Shown in pieces: positions 12,682 to 26,026 of a stretch of DNA of 64,000 nt. Each line of letters starts with the position of its first letter. Position 1 is the stretch's first letter. The notes below the pieces were generated by a model that worked only from the letters and a program-made list of their open reading frames with translations, had not been told where the DNA came from and ran no database searches. This stretch comes from Macrobrachium rosenbergii (taxonomy: Eukaryota; Arthropoda; Malacostraca; Decapoda; Palaemonidae), in assembly GCF_040412425.1 (NCBI RefSeq), contig NC_089768.1, positions 4,790,001-4,854,000 of the forward strand, given 5' to 3'. A program made the translations under genes and the position numbers.

Positions 12682-12930
12682 TTCGCCTGGCCTCTAAATC
12701 CAGTTCTTTGAGGGCTTTTTGTTTGTCATAGCTAGCTTTAGCACAGGTTTGTATAATGTATCCGGGAAGAAGAATAAGCATGGAACACATATATAACTTA
12801 TATTCTTCGGGACACTGTAAGTGCTTGTATATGAAGGACAGGACACCAGTGTTCACTTATCCGCTGATTGTAGCTCTATCTAGCAACGCTGCGGGAGATA
12901 ATCATAAAAAACAGGTCTTTGTGTGATATG

Positions 12931-13403
12931 TGCTTTTATGGTGAACAAATTGTTTTTCAATCACATTTTTTCATATGAAAACTCTGATGTCAGTTACTAA
13001 TAGAAATGCAATGAGAAGTAGAGTATGTATGGTGGAAGATTTACAAAAATTGGTTATGACTCGCAGACTGTAGGGTTTATGAAAATAAAGCTAACACTCT
13101 TTTGTTTGTTTTTTATATTGAACAAATCAATACTGATGAAAATTTTTCATAGGTCAACTCTAAAACGAGTTAGAGATGAAAATCTAAGAGCATCTACATA
13201 ATGGCGGCCATCTTGGATTGATGACGTCATACAGGGTTTCTGCCACATTTTCAGCCAAAACACCTGGTAGTACGTTACATTAGACCATATTAGCGAGGTA
13301 TTCCAGGTAGTCACTCTTCCCTTCATTCAAAATCCCACGAAGTGAGATTTTGTGGCATATGCTCCTCTACTATATATGATTTCATGATATACTGTATGTA
13401 TAT

Positions 13404-13496
<93 letters not shown>

Positions 13497-13506
13497 ATAT
13501 ATACAC

Positions 13507-13569
<63 letters not shown>

Positions 13570-13886
13570 ACCTATGAAATTATAAAATACTTTTATTATA
13601 TATACACTTTGATCTTCATACGACGAAATTATTTCACTTTGCAGCTCAAGGTTTATTTGTTCATTGAAGGTGAATGACAATATTTTTCCTATTTTATTTT
13701 TTTTTTTTTTTTTGGAAGCGGGTGAGTGTGTCTGTGTGTTGGGGGGGCAGCTATTGCACCGCAAATTGAATTGCCGTGCTCAGAGCTTCTTTAGTTGTGT
13801 TGTTGTTTTTTTTTATTTTACTTAAGTCGAGTTTCTTCCAATTGCCTTCACTGGCCTGTAATAAATAAACGACGAAGGAGGCATCA
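12931..13886. repeat. Right terminal inverted repeat of the 10-14 kb transposon
   Basis: About 956 bp including AT arrays at 13398-13500 and 13512-13567 and a poly-T run near 13696. The unique portions pair with 10161-10943 in the same order. The gene's transcription would start in or near this arm. Confidence 0.8.
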
Positions 13887-13902
13887 TATAATATATTTAT
13901 AC

Positions 13903-14151
<249 letters not shown>

Positions 14152-14159
14152 TACATTGG

Positions 14160-14580
14160 TCAGAAATTATCATGTAAATGTAGTTTGGTTTCTTTCCTAT
14201 ACACATTGGACTTCTTCATCAGTAAACAAGTCCTAAGCAATCGTGTCCTCTTTGCTGTGGCTAACCTTTGTGATGACTGCTGTAGTTCTGTATGAAAAAA
14301 AAAATGACGGAAATAAAGTCGGGCGTTCATCTAATATCCAACACAAAGCACGAAATATTTTTTAAATCAGTTATCCGAAGCCCAGGTAATACAAAAAGGT
14401 TTTTCTAATCTTCACTTCCGTGAAACTGTTTGTTGAACAGAAATTTATTGAAGGGTGTTTCAACAGAAATTTATTAGTCTCTAAAGAAAGAAAAAAAAAA
14501 TGTAGTAAATACGATGAAATTTATGATTAAAAGAATGTTACTTACACTAGTCTTGTAACCAGTTGAAAGTTCAATATTCA
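14160..14580. other. Non-coding stretch, nothing recognised
   Basis: No supported gene or repeat. Confidence 0.4.
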
Positions 14581-14701
14581 GACTACAAGGAAATCATAGG
14601 TTCTATAACGAATTCTGTAACAGACACACAGAAACACAGTAGATTACAAGGATATCACAGGTTCTATAACGAATTCTGTTGTAGACACACAGAAACACAG
14701 T
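14581..14701. repeat. 61-bp tandem duplication, two copies
   Basis: Both copies contain ACAAGGA-ATCA-AGG, TTCTATAACGAATTCTGT and GACACACAGAAACACAGT; only a handful of bases differ, so the duplication is fairly recent compared with others here. Confidence 0.9.
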
Positions 14702-16654
14702 TAACATTATGTTCAAAAAGAGAATACATGACATCTTGAGTACCGAGAGAAAATCGTGCATTGGATAAATATTAGTTAATATACATTGAAGCATAAAGTT
14801 TTTTTTTACTGGAGTATCTAGCGTAGTTCCGTAATTCAAAAAATTTGCTTTTCTTGTGGAGCCACTAACGAAACATTTACTTCCAATTCTATATAACCCA
14901 GTATTAAGAAAACTGGTCAAGATGAGTGACGGCAAAATAGCTAAGTTATGTCATGTTAAGAATTAATTTAGAGCCATCTGGCTACAGTGAGTTCCTGTAA
15001 CACTAACCGGCACGGCAACTTGAGTTGTCAACATTGGTCATAACCTTTAACCACACACAACAGTCTCAACATACACTGTAATAAACGACCACACGTAACA
15101 TCTCATTCCAGGAAATCTCCAGATTTTTTTTTTATCCAAACATAACAGCTAAGAGATCTTCAAGATAAGCTTCTTATGCCCTAAAAAGGACGAATTTCAA
15201 AGATTGGAGCTGACTCTTTGAAGCTTTGACCAAGAATGCAGTCATACCAAAAACAAGCGAAAACAATATGATGAACTAAATTCTAAAGGCTACGTAAATT
15301 TAAACATTATAAAAAAATTTATGTTAAAGTATGTGAAAGTAAAAATAAATATCCTAAGGAAACAATGTTGAAATGCAATATCGCTCATGACTTATTTTTG
15401 CATCTATTCTTAGAGATAAAGACGAGGCGTGTCAATTGAAAATCTTAAAATGAAAGACTAAGGTTATATTATTTTAACAGTTGAAGCATGCTAAGGATTG
15501 TCCCTGTGTAAGTCATTAAATCAACAAATTTCATTTGATTTACTGCTATTAAAAGCACATCTGAATTTTGACCTTTCTAGAATAAGGTCACTTGTACTTC
15601 AGCTGTTAAACCATGTTAAGGTTTTGGTATTTTGACCACTTGTATTGGGATTTCTTTACTACAAGATTTAATCTATGTTTATTATACATGCAGATGAAGA
15701 ACATTAGTACAAGCCATCCAAGTGTACAAAATACGCAGTACATCCACATATTCTTTTCCTTGTCAAAAGTCAAACAGTTCTTTCTCTACTTATCTGTCGT
15801 TCGTCTGTCTTGCTTCTCGATAAAAAACCACACATTCCTTGGAACACAAAAGATTTCTACACCCACAAAGACTTACAGTCATCTTTATTACTTTTACCCA
15901 TAAAGAAAGTAACAATTTTCTGGATCCTTACCTTCGCCCGGGCATATCTTACGTACCATATGCAACCACGCAACCACAATTTCACCACTGTCTTGTAGCA
16001 TCTCAGACATAACTCCACCTACTTACGGTACCTTTTCATTCGTGACCTTTCTTCCACTCTTACATCATTCAACTCTGCCTCTCTTCTATCCATAACAATC
16101 AACTAATCATCATGATACTTACTCCATCAACTTAGGAATGCAACCTCATTAGATAGCATCCCTCAACTGATTGGTTTATTCTGGAATTCACTTGTCCAGT
16201 AACCTTTGCTCTAAATTTGCATTTCTTTTAATAACTTCCAAAGTTTACCTACGAGTTGACTGTCAACAGCCACAGTAGTAACACCCTAATGTGCAAAACA
16301 CCCTAATGTGCAAAGGTCTTCATAATTAAACAACAAAATTTAGCTAGCTACAACAAGACTACCTTGTTTAATACTTCAAATCTCTAGTTTTTTGTTTTGT
16401 CGAACTATTACCGTAGTAAAACTCAGGTCTTTCATCTGATATTGCTTTAATGTTCAAGGACATTGTTAACTAAATTAATTAACTGATTAATTAAATTTTT
16501 CTACTATTCCAAGCCTAAATTCTGCATTTTTGCACGCTAAAATCTTGTTATTGATTTGTGTCATTATCCTGCTTGTTAAAAAGGTGTTATGATTGTTAAA
16601 TATATCAGCGAAATCACAAACCATATCCAACTACCTAACAAACAACTATTCGTT
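14702..16654. other. Non-coding stretch, nothing recognised
   Basis: About 1.9 kb of AT-rich DNA. Small frames at 14603-14935, 15613-15903 and 15810-15998 show no domain. A short duplication, ACACCCTAATGTGCAAA, occurs twice in a row near 16281-16313. Confidence 0.45.
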
Positions 16655-16960
16655 TGTAGCAGTAAGTTAAGTATACCTTAGTTTTACCAGACCACTGAGC
16701 TGATTAACAGCTCTCCTAGGGAGGGCTGGCCCGAAGGATTAGACTTATTTTACCTGGCTAAGAACCAATTGGTTACTTAGCAACGGGACCTACAGCTTAT
16801 TGTGGAATCCGAACCACATTATAGCGAGGAATGAATTTCTATCACCAGAAATAAATTCCTCTAATTCTTCATCAGCCGGCCGGGGGATCGAACTCCGGCC
16901 CATCGAGTGACAGTCCGCAGCTCTACCGACTCACCCAACGAAGCGCTCTGTAGCAGTAAG
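16655..16960 (-). mobile_element. Full-length tRNA-derived SINE with 12-bp target-site duplication
   Basis: Perfect direct repeats TGTAGCAGTAAG flank the insert (16655-16666 and 16949-16960). On the minus strand the insert begins with a tRNA-like head: A-box region TGGGTGAGTCGGTAGAGC (around 16920-16937) and B-box GGAGTTCGATCCCCCG (around 16884-16899). The body has AATTTATTTCTGGTGATAGA, ATAATGTGGTTCGGATTCC, CCAATTGGTTCTTAGCC and CCTTCGGGCCAG, and the 3' end is AAGGTATACTTAA rather than poly(A). The partial copy at 49.5 kb ends the same way (GGTACACTTAA). The direct repeats prove retrotransposition by a LINE partner. I recall this body sequence from many decapod genomes. Confidence 0.92.

Positions 16961-18307
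<1,347 letters not shown>

Positions 18308-18384
<77 letters not shown>
18308..18384. repeat. (AC)n-(AT)n array, right edge of element A
   Basis: AC (18309-18326) then AT (18327-18384), directly abutting the right arm of element A. Confidence 0.95.
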
Positions 18385-18387
<3 letters not shown>

Positions 18388-18389
18388 AT

Positions 18390-19262
18390 GGCCAGGTCCC
18401 TGCCAAAAGGTAGGTAAAAGCCAAAAGGTAGGTAAAACGTGTACTACAGTTACTTGGCTATGTAAAGATATGAAAATATCACCACAGAAAATTATTAAGC
18501 ATTCGATATAACAAACATTTTTTTATATTTTCAGCTCTCATTATTTCACCCAGCGCTCTCAGAGGCAACCTGAAAGAAAAATTTAAAAGGATACAAGAAC
18601 GCTATCTCCCCCTCTTCCTGTACATACTTATCTTCCTACGTACTTACTATCCCTCTTATCATATAGGTCAACCATGAATGATCAGTTGTAAAAGAAACGC
18701 AAAAACAATAGCCCTCTTATATAGCAGTAGTGGGAGCAAGAGAGAGAGAGGAACTCAGACTACCTCTTTTACGGCACTCGAAAGAGGGCAGTTCAACAGT
18801 TGTTAAAACTGAAGCACCTGCTCGAGATGTCCTTGATTATGTCATGCTGTATGGATGGTACTTTTTTGTTCTCGTGTTCTGAATAGAACCTCCATCCACA
18901 CTGAGAATGAAAGGCCCACTCCTCATCACAATAGTTTAACAGCAGGGACTCCACACGAGCGTTTTTCTTTTTCATTCTCTTTACGAATATTTTCACTGGC
19001 TGTGTTTCATGATGCTCTTATGAAGATCTTTCTTAAGTCGCGATCCCCATTTGTACATATTTCAGTATTATGGGGTTAAAATCTTTCTATAGCAATACTT
19101 TCCTCATACGGGCGGTAAAGTAGAAATTCATCAAACACCGTACCTCTTAAAAGGTCAAATAATACGCTTCGAATCTTCAGTACGCCTTCCTTATACTTTC
19201 TTCAACTGTTCCTTTTGAAGAACATATTTACCCAAGGGCATAAAAAATTTTCATTATATTTA
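18390..19262. other. Non-coding stretch, nothing recognised
   Basis: A 14-bp direct repeat (CCAAAAGGTAGGTAAAA) sits at 18403-18435. Small frames at 18793-18996 and 18855-19079 overlap on opposite strands and show no domain. Confidence 0.45.
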
Positions 19263-19266
19263 CTTT

Positions 19267-19479
19267 CATGAAATCCTGATAATACTTTGCGACTGGAATT
19301 TAGTTCAAAGACATGACTAACCGGAGCCTTTATGTGGAATGTAGATCGTAATTCATCAATTGCATTCTTTACTCATGAAATCCTGATAATACATTGCCAC
19401 TGGAATTTAGTTCAGGGACATGATTAACCGGAGCCTTTTTGTGGAATGTACATCGTAATTCATCAATTGCATTCTTTAC
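19267..19479. repeat. 107-bp tandem duplication, two copies
   Basis: Unit 1 19267-19373, unit 2 19374-19479. Shared blocks include CATGAAATCCTGATAATAC, CTGGAATTTAGTTCA, AACCGGAGCCTTT and CATCAATTGCATTCTTTAC; about a dozen differences. Confidence 0.92.
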
Positions 19480-19629
19480 CTCTCTCACTTTCATAAGGAG
19501 GTTTTTACCTCGTTTACCTGAGGCTAGCTTAAGTTAACTCCGCCGAACAGAGTCTCCTCACTCATTGGCTGATTGCACCTTGCAAAGGTGGTCTGTTGGG
19601 TCGACATATCCTTCCGCCAGTGTGTATAC

Positions 19630-19661
19630 ATACACACGCACATACACACCCACTATATAGG

Positions 19662-19737
<76 letters not shown>

Positions 19738-19799
19738 ATATATATATTATATATGTGTGTATGTGTATTGGGGTGTGTGTGTGTGTGTGTGTGTGTGTA
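19630..19799. repeat. Compound (AC)-(AT)n-(GT)n array, left edge of element B
   Basis: CACACGCACA at 19632, AT 19663-19750 with CATATACATATA interruptions, GT 19771-19799. Directly abuts element B. Confidence 0.93.
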
Positions 19800-20085
19800 A
19801 CTGTAAGAACAACAATGCCCCCTTAGCTTCTCGAATTCTTCACTACAAAGCCTTATAATATATCCAAATGCAAGAAATATGAAGTAATTCTGATTTCCGG
19901 TAGTAGGATTCGAACCCGCATCCCGAGTAATCAGAACTCACATCCTGCTGCCGGACATCAGAATTGCCTCATATTTCTTGCATCTGGATCTAAAGCTGTG
20001 TACTGACAAGCGTATCCATAAATGGTGAAGAACTGTGGCTATTACAATTACATACATATCTGGAAAAAAGTGACCAGTAGATTCT

Positions 20086-20092
<7 letters not shown>
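19797..20092. mobile_element. Palindromic element B with tRNA-like loop
   Basis: Arms 19797-19900 and 19951-20051. The inner 33 bp are nearly perfect: left ATGCAAGAAATATGAAGTAA then TTCTGATTTCCGG, right CCGGACATCAGAATTGCCTC then ATATTTCTTGCAT. The 50-bp loop carries an exact pol III B-box on the minus strand (GGGTTCGAATCC, plus positions 19906-19917) within a T-arm-like context. The outer arm parts (AATAGCCACA, TTCTCGAATTCTTC, GGATACGCTTGTCA as read from the complement) and the GTGACCAGTAGATTCTA flank match element A. AT/GT arrays border it on both sides. Confidence 0.82.

Positions 20093-20093
<1 letters not shown>

Positions 20094-20155
<62 letters not shown>
20094..20155. repeat. (AT)n array between elements B and C
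   Basis: Pure AT followed by GTATGTATGTATAT. Confidence 0.95.
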
Positions 20156-20167
<12 letters not shown>

Positions 20168-20251
20168 ATATGTATATATACATATACATTTAAATTTATG
20201 TCACTTATACACACGTGACTTTTATATTCACAAATATTAACCCACAAATAT

Positions 20252-20605
20252 TGTCATCGAATTCACTATACCTCGGGAATAACTTATACCCAAGAAAACT
20301 GTAACTAGTAAGCGCTTCTGCGCCGGCCAGGATTCAAACCATGACATAGATACATCGATAAACAGTGACTTTGACCACCTACCTATCCTGAACCATGGTG
20401 GTTAAAGCTGCTGTCTATCATTGTTCCTAAACCCGACAATGGTTCGAATCCTGGCCACCGCAGGAGAATTTATTAATCATTATTTCCCTGGTTATTCCCC
20501 AGTCCTAGTGAATTCGACATTTAAACATTAACACTTTGTAGTGACAATCATATACAAAAAAGTGTGAAGAAATCGGGATGGTAAGATGAAATTGCGGTTG
20601 TTACA

Positions 20606-20607
<2 letters not shown>
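20252..20607. mobile_element. Palindromic element C with two head-to-head tRNA-like modules
   Basis: The palindrome spans 20252-20520, centred near 20388. Both arms carry a B-box-like T-arm pointing out from the centre: plus strand GGTTCGAATCCTGG (20441-20454) and minus strand GGTTTGAATCCTGG (20328-20341). Each is preceded by an A-box-like stretch: plus GGTGGTTAAAGCTGCTG (20397-20413), minus GGTGGTCAAAGTCACTG (about 20363-20379). Outer arm blocks are GAATTCACTA and GGGAATAAC on both sides. The right flank (20521-20607: GACAATCATATACAAAAAAG, GTGAAGAAATCG, GCGGTTGTTACAGTGTA) aligns with the right arm of element A, placing C in the same family. This is the clearest evidence that the palindrome arose from two tRNA-derived heads in inverted orientation. 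Confidence 0.78.
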
Positions 20608-20610
<3 letters not shown>

Positions 20611-20658
<48 letters not shown>

Positions 20659-20683
20659 GAGAGAGAGAGAAAGAGAGAGAGAG
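20611..20683. repeat. (AT)n-(GA)n array, right edge of element C
   Basis: AT 20611-20654 followed by GA 20655-20683. Confidence 0.95.
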
Positions 20684-20689
20684 ATAAAA

Positions 20690-22668
20690 CAACTATGAAC
20701 AGGATTTTAAGATACGGTTTCATATTTTAACAAGTATTTTGTTATTTTTATAACGTCGTGATGAAAATTGAAAATCTGACCAAACTTCATAAGGTTCACT
20801 ATTGCTGATTTGTATTGTAATGTTAACTCGGCTATTCCTTTTGATGCTACTATGTGAGCAAGGTAAATAATGATACCGATAGTATGCAAGGGCAGATTTA
20901 CGTGCAATTTTCAATTTATACTACACTTTAAAGTCACTGACGTAGTTCTATTGAGCGTTATGACCATATTAACATTTTGGCAGCAGTCCTAATTAGCCCC
21001 TACGCCCCAGGAAATGTAAACCCAGGTATCCAAGGTAGGTGGGTCTTTTATGAAAGGCGAGCCAGACTTACATCCAAGTTGGAATGAATCGGTTGCAAAG
21101 TAGCTTACTACGCGAGAAGGAATTTCCTTGGAAGCTCAAATGAACCCGAATCTAAAACGGAAAATCCATTACAGGAATTTTGTTCGAAAATTACCTGTCT
21201 CCAATTTGTATGGTTTTTATTTTATATTATTGCTTCTCTTTCATTATAAGGCATACAAGGTCGAAGTGTTTCTACAGTTCATCGTGATCACTCAGTTATC
21301 GTGGTGACCACACAAACACGAGTGAGGTCGAATCTGGATGAAAAACGAGCGCTCTTGTCATTAGGAATGACACTCTTTCCATGTGACCTCATATCTCGTG
21401 CTGATTTGAGCACTACTTTGTAACTCCATACTGACTGATATATCATTATTTGATCATGTAAAAAATAATCATACATAGGGCTTCGTACCTAATTGCGTGT
21501 GAAATATCCCTTTTCCATATTATCGAGCCTAAGCAACAATAAAATATTTGCTGAATACTATAACTCGACCATTTAGACAATAAGCCGTATGAAGCGAGTC
21601 ATCAGCTTGGCACATTTTGGGCGAATTTTCTATATTACTAATATTCCGATATACTTTGAGGCAAAGATGAATAATGGGGAAAATAGAAGTTACCAATTAA
21701 ACCAGTATTAATGGCGTCAATTTACCACTTAAACTAAACGTTGCATAATAAGTTGACATATTTAAAATTCTCTCCCATTACAAAAAAATTCCGAAAACAT
21801 TTGTTATGTAACGTTTGAACATTTCAACCAAGGTGACGCTCTGATAAACTTCGAAATAATAACATCAGCAGTTTTTTGTTACTTGAAGTTGAAAGACATT
21901 TAATTATGTGACTTAAATTTGTAAAATCAATTGATTTTTCTTTCAATTTTACATGTCACTGCATTGTCCACATAGCGTTTCAAACTGAAAGGATCAGTAA
22001 ATATAAAATGATCATACACATGAGTTATTAAGAAAAATTACTTTGATGTAATACCTAAGCATTTGTGACCAAATCAACTTTAATTTCCCAAAATTTTCAT
22101 CGCTTTATGGTTACTTCGACGAAAGTTTAGTACATACCTACGAATGCGCCCTATTTACCTGTTCATTCAGTCGATTCTGGGTTACCAGATGATAAAAGAA
22201 GGCCAGCTGCTGCAGTCTACCTTTAAAGAATGCAGGTTTTGTTCTGAAATTGCAAGAGGCGCTGCTGTTTACTAGTTTGAGCAAATATACGATCTGACAT
22301 TCATGAGTCATTTCTAACGGACGGAAATTTTACACCATATGAACAACGTGTAAATAAAGAGAGGGTGGTAGTTAAAAAAAAAAAGAATAACAATAATCCA
22401 GATCATACGGCTCATAAATACAAAAACAAAATGGAAAACTTTGCCAAGAAGTGATTTCCACCCTTTCAGATTCAGTTTCTACGGAAGTTCCGGGCGTAAT
22501 TGGGTTCCCACCTCGCGGTGTTGGCCTTTCGGGCTTTGACGGAATATCCTTTGTGTGGCGCTTGTTTGCTTATTCAGGCGCCGGGCCTCAAAGAACAGCA
22601 AAAATTCTTTTTTTGCGGAAGTTCTCGAGTATAAGAAGTTCGAGAAAACTTACTACCTAGCGTTTCTC
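20690..22668. other. Non-coding stretch, nothing recognised
   Basis: About 2 kb without a supported gene or repeat; the longest frames are under 70 codons and overlap each other. Confidence 0.45.
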
Positions 22669-22803
<135 letters not shown>

Positions 22804-22999
22804 CATTCTCAAGCCTAAAAGGGACAGTACAATTACAAGAATATAAATCAATATTGATTAGCAAAGTTGAGCAAAGGTGACAATAACAGCGGAAAATTGA
22901 TAAAACCTTTAAAGTTATTTACAATAGCATATAGATTACTCATTGCGTCAAACGAAAATTAAACAATTAACACTGAATATAAAACATTGAACAGATTAC

Positions 23000-23312
23000 A
23001 GAGCAAGCAGGGGATGAGAGGAATTGTCGCGGTTAAGATCTAGTGTTCTAAAATATATTTTGATCGGCTCGGAGGTTTTCGATAATGATCCTTCATTAAA
23101 ATTACCGAGAGCACTAAAATTTTCAAGTCTTTTACATTCCTCTATATGCTGTACAACTGTCTTGGACAGCAAGTAACCGGAACGAGGAGAAATCCCATAA
23201 TGTTCAGAAGATTTTATCCGGATGGACCTCCTAAACTGGCTAATATAGGTGGCGCTACGGGCGTCACATTTGTAAATATAGGTGATCCAAGACAGGGGGG
23301 TGAAGGTGGTTT
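23000..23312 (-). pseudogene. Penelope-like retroelement remnant, GIY-YIG endonuclease part
   Basis: Read on the minus strand, one frame from about 23312 to 23000 gives YIYKCDARSATYI, RRSIRIKSSEHYGISPRSG and VQHIEECKRLENFSAL. This matches the C-terminal GIY-YIG domain of Penelope-like elements, where 'Y.Y.C..C...YIG.T.R.L..RI.EH.GIS.RTG......s.I..H...C' is the usual pattern. The conserved glycine after ATYI is replaced by Ser, and the reverse transcriptase that should lie upstream (higher coordinates) is not recognisable, so it is a relic. The plus-strand frame at 23146-23511 is a shadow. Confidence 0.62.
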
Positions 23313-23735
23313 ATCGTTATGGTTCAACAAAGCTTCAGTCGTAAGTTGGTTGGTCAAAACGAAATTGTGGTTAATGTGGAGAAAGCTATGCTTAAAAATG
23401 TTTTTCTGGTTCTTTTATAACGTATTTACAGCATGGATCACTTGTATATGGGAGTTTAAGATACAGTCATTTTATCAAACCTTGGTATATTTATTTTGCT
23501 ATTTACACTAAGAGTTATTACGAACTTCTGTATTTCATTAAATATTACGTTAGTAGGATAAGAATTATTTTTAAAATAGTTTAAAAGAAATTTTACTCCT
23601 GTTTACGGTAGCGAGTCATTCGCAAGTTTTAGCATTATCAGAAATCCCACTGCTACCGATCTCGAAATGAATTTCCAAAGTGCTAAATTTGTCATCTTTA
23701 AAACACGGTTAAAATGAATCAGTTCCAAAAATCTG

Positions 23736-24097
<362 letters not shown>

Positions 24098-24254
24098 AAT
24101 AATGTCACTTGGAAACATTAATTGGCTCTACTTTGCTCTTTTGTTCTTTTCTTTTTCTTATCATGGGCATTCTGTTCTATGAAAGTCTGGTAGTCAAGCT
24201 CTTTATTTTCGCTCTTGATATAAGAATACATGCCCAACAACAACAGCAACAACA

Positions 24255-24256
<2 letters not shown>

Positions 24257-24290
<34 letters not shown>

Positions 24291-24314
24291 TTAATAATAA
24301 TAATAATAATAATG
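24257..24314. repeat. (AAT)n microsatellite
   Basis: AATAAT trinucleotides preceded by CAACAACAGCAACAACAA. Confidence 0.95.
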
Positions 24315-24319
24315 AATGA

Positions 24320-25600
24320 AAAGAAAAAGGGATAGAAATTACGCGAATAAAAATTTGAAGCTCCTTTAACATTAATATTTTTCCTTCTTAGATTCGACCA
24401 AGTATACCGAAGTATTGCATACTACGGAAGTCCCATCTCATGCACAGAGGCAACAAGAGAGACAAGTGATACAGAGGAAATTAATGCTATGCAACGACGC
24501 AGCGTGGTGGCAACGACTTCGCCGCTACTTGAAAGGCTTTGGACTCGTTGGATACGATGCTCTAAGAGACGGCAGAGGCGGGAGTGTGTAAGGGCCGCAG
24601 CCTCTCAGGGTAAGATGCCTCAAAGTGCGTCTTTCAAAAGTGCCTTGTATTTCTGGGAGAAAAGAGAACAATTACCAAACGAGGAACAACGTGCACCCCT
24701 CCATCCCACTCCCTCCCCCCCCCCTCTCTCTCTCTATCTCCTTTAAGTCTCTGACAAACTATATCGAAATATTTTGGAGCAACATCGTAAGATCAGACAG
24801 TAGTCCCTCTTATGGGCGCATGGTTAAGGCCTTAGAATTTTAGACTGAATTTAGTGTATTAGACAAGATCATTTAACATTATATATAAAAGATGAAATCA
24901 GATTTAGTCTTATGGACGAGGACCATCTAAAATTTTAAAGGAACAGAACAATTGTTTGCAAAGCTCAATATTTTGAAGTATGTAGTCCTCCAAGGTTATA
25001 AGCAACGTGCATGTAATTTCTTAAATATTCACTGACCCTTTAATACTCCAATATTCTTGGCAGTAGTGTCGTCATTCCCTGAGTGACGTGTCAGCGACGT
25101 CGTTAGTTTGGGCGAGTTTCTTGCCTTCTTTGCCATCCTCTACGCAGCGCATTTGAATTTTGGGCATGGCTTATGTGTTTTTTTTTTTTATATAGCAATC
25201 GGCAGTTTGCATCAGTGTTTAGGGTTTAATAAGGGGATTATTTAATTATATTGTATTATCTCTCGGGACTTTGATTATTGGGAAATAATTTTTTTTGTCA
25301 GTTGTTGAGTTACTGGGAGTGAACATTTCTTGCGCAAGTGTATATACATTTCTTGGATTTTAAATTGTTTTTTTATAGTTGCATACGTACGTGTTTTATT
25401 TTGGGTACATACGTGCATGTATGCAAAGGGAGAAGCTGTTGTTGTCAGCTTACTTGGCAATCTTTGCCTTGACGAAGGGAGAGGCGGATGTGTCTCCGAA
25501 GTTTTAAGCTCAGCGTTTTTTTCTGTGTGCTTCAGTAGATCATGGATGTGTTGGGGAGATAGAGGGAAAGTATTGCACTAAGGGGAGGGGATCGAATTCT
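24320..25600. other. Non-coding stretch, no gene recognised
   Basis: Expected position of the 5' LTR of the downstream Gypsy element, but I find no match to the 3' LTR at 30300-31094. A pyrimidine-rich run CCCCCCTCTCTCTCTC is at 24716-24738. Confidence 0.4.
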
Positions 25601-26026
25601 TTTCCCACCTCTTTCTGGTTCTCTTTCTCTCTCTCTTGCATCCATTTGCTCGAGTCCCGTTTTCTTTACGTGAGTGAGGGTAGACTCCCATTCTATTTAC
25701 TTGAGGGGGGACAGTGCTTTTTCTTGTTTGTCCTTGAAGACTCGAAGTTCATCTTGACCTACTTTGCGGTCAGCTGTGCGCTCGGCCTGCCCGTTTTTTT
25801 TTTTTTCCCCATGGGGTTTGGATTTAATTGTGGGTTTGATTAGTACTTTCTTTTGATTTTTGGGGATAATTGTTAGAGTAAAGGGAATTAACATCATGGG
25901 TTTCTTACTGTGTGGGAATTCTTTCAAGGAAAATTGTTTTTTCTTGTGTTTTTTCTTTAAGGGGTGCCCTTTCGCAGGACTTGGGAAATTTTGTATTTGT
26001 GATCAGCCAAGAATAAGTTAACAGAT

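Larger units (their letters stand above)
10161..13886 (-). mobile_element. DNA transposon with very long terminal inverted repeats and a transposon-borne gene of unknown family
   Basis: Two arms are inverted copies of each other: left 10161-10943 and right 12931-13886. They start with TGATGC at 10161 and its complement GCATCA at 13881-13886. Matching landmarks, left then right (as complement): TTCGTCGTTT; CAATTGGAA; ACAACTAAAG; GAGCACGGCAATTCAA; GAGCTGCA-AGT-AAATAATTTCGTC; GTGGGATTTT; GACTACCTGGAATAC; GGTGTTTTGGCTGAAA; CCTGTATGACGTCAT; ATCCAAGATGGCCGCC; TTAGTAACTGACATCAGAG. The right arm is longer because it carries AT arrays (13398-13567). The gene at 11368-12681 points out of the right arm. 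No target-site duplication is clear: the right border runs into an AT array. The arm-to-arm divergence and the broken gene indicate an old, inactive copy. Confidence 0.8.

Noticed and set aside
16880..16948. Functional tRNA gene on the minus strand
   Set aside because: It is the head of a SINE with target-site duplications; the cloverleaf is not maintained at the acceptor stem.
23146..23511. 121-residue plus-strand frame
   Set aside because: Opposite-strand shadow of the Penelope-like GIY-YIG remnant.
24320..25600. 5' LTR of the Gypsy element
   Set aside because: No segment matches the 3' LTR at 30300-31094, and no primer-binding site could be identified.
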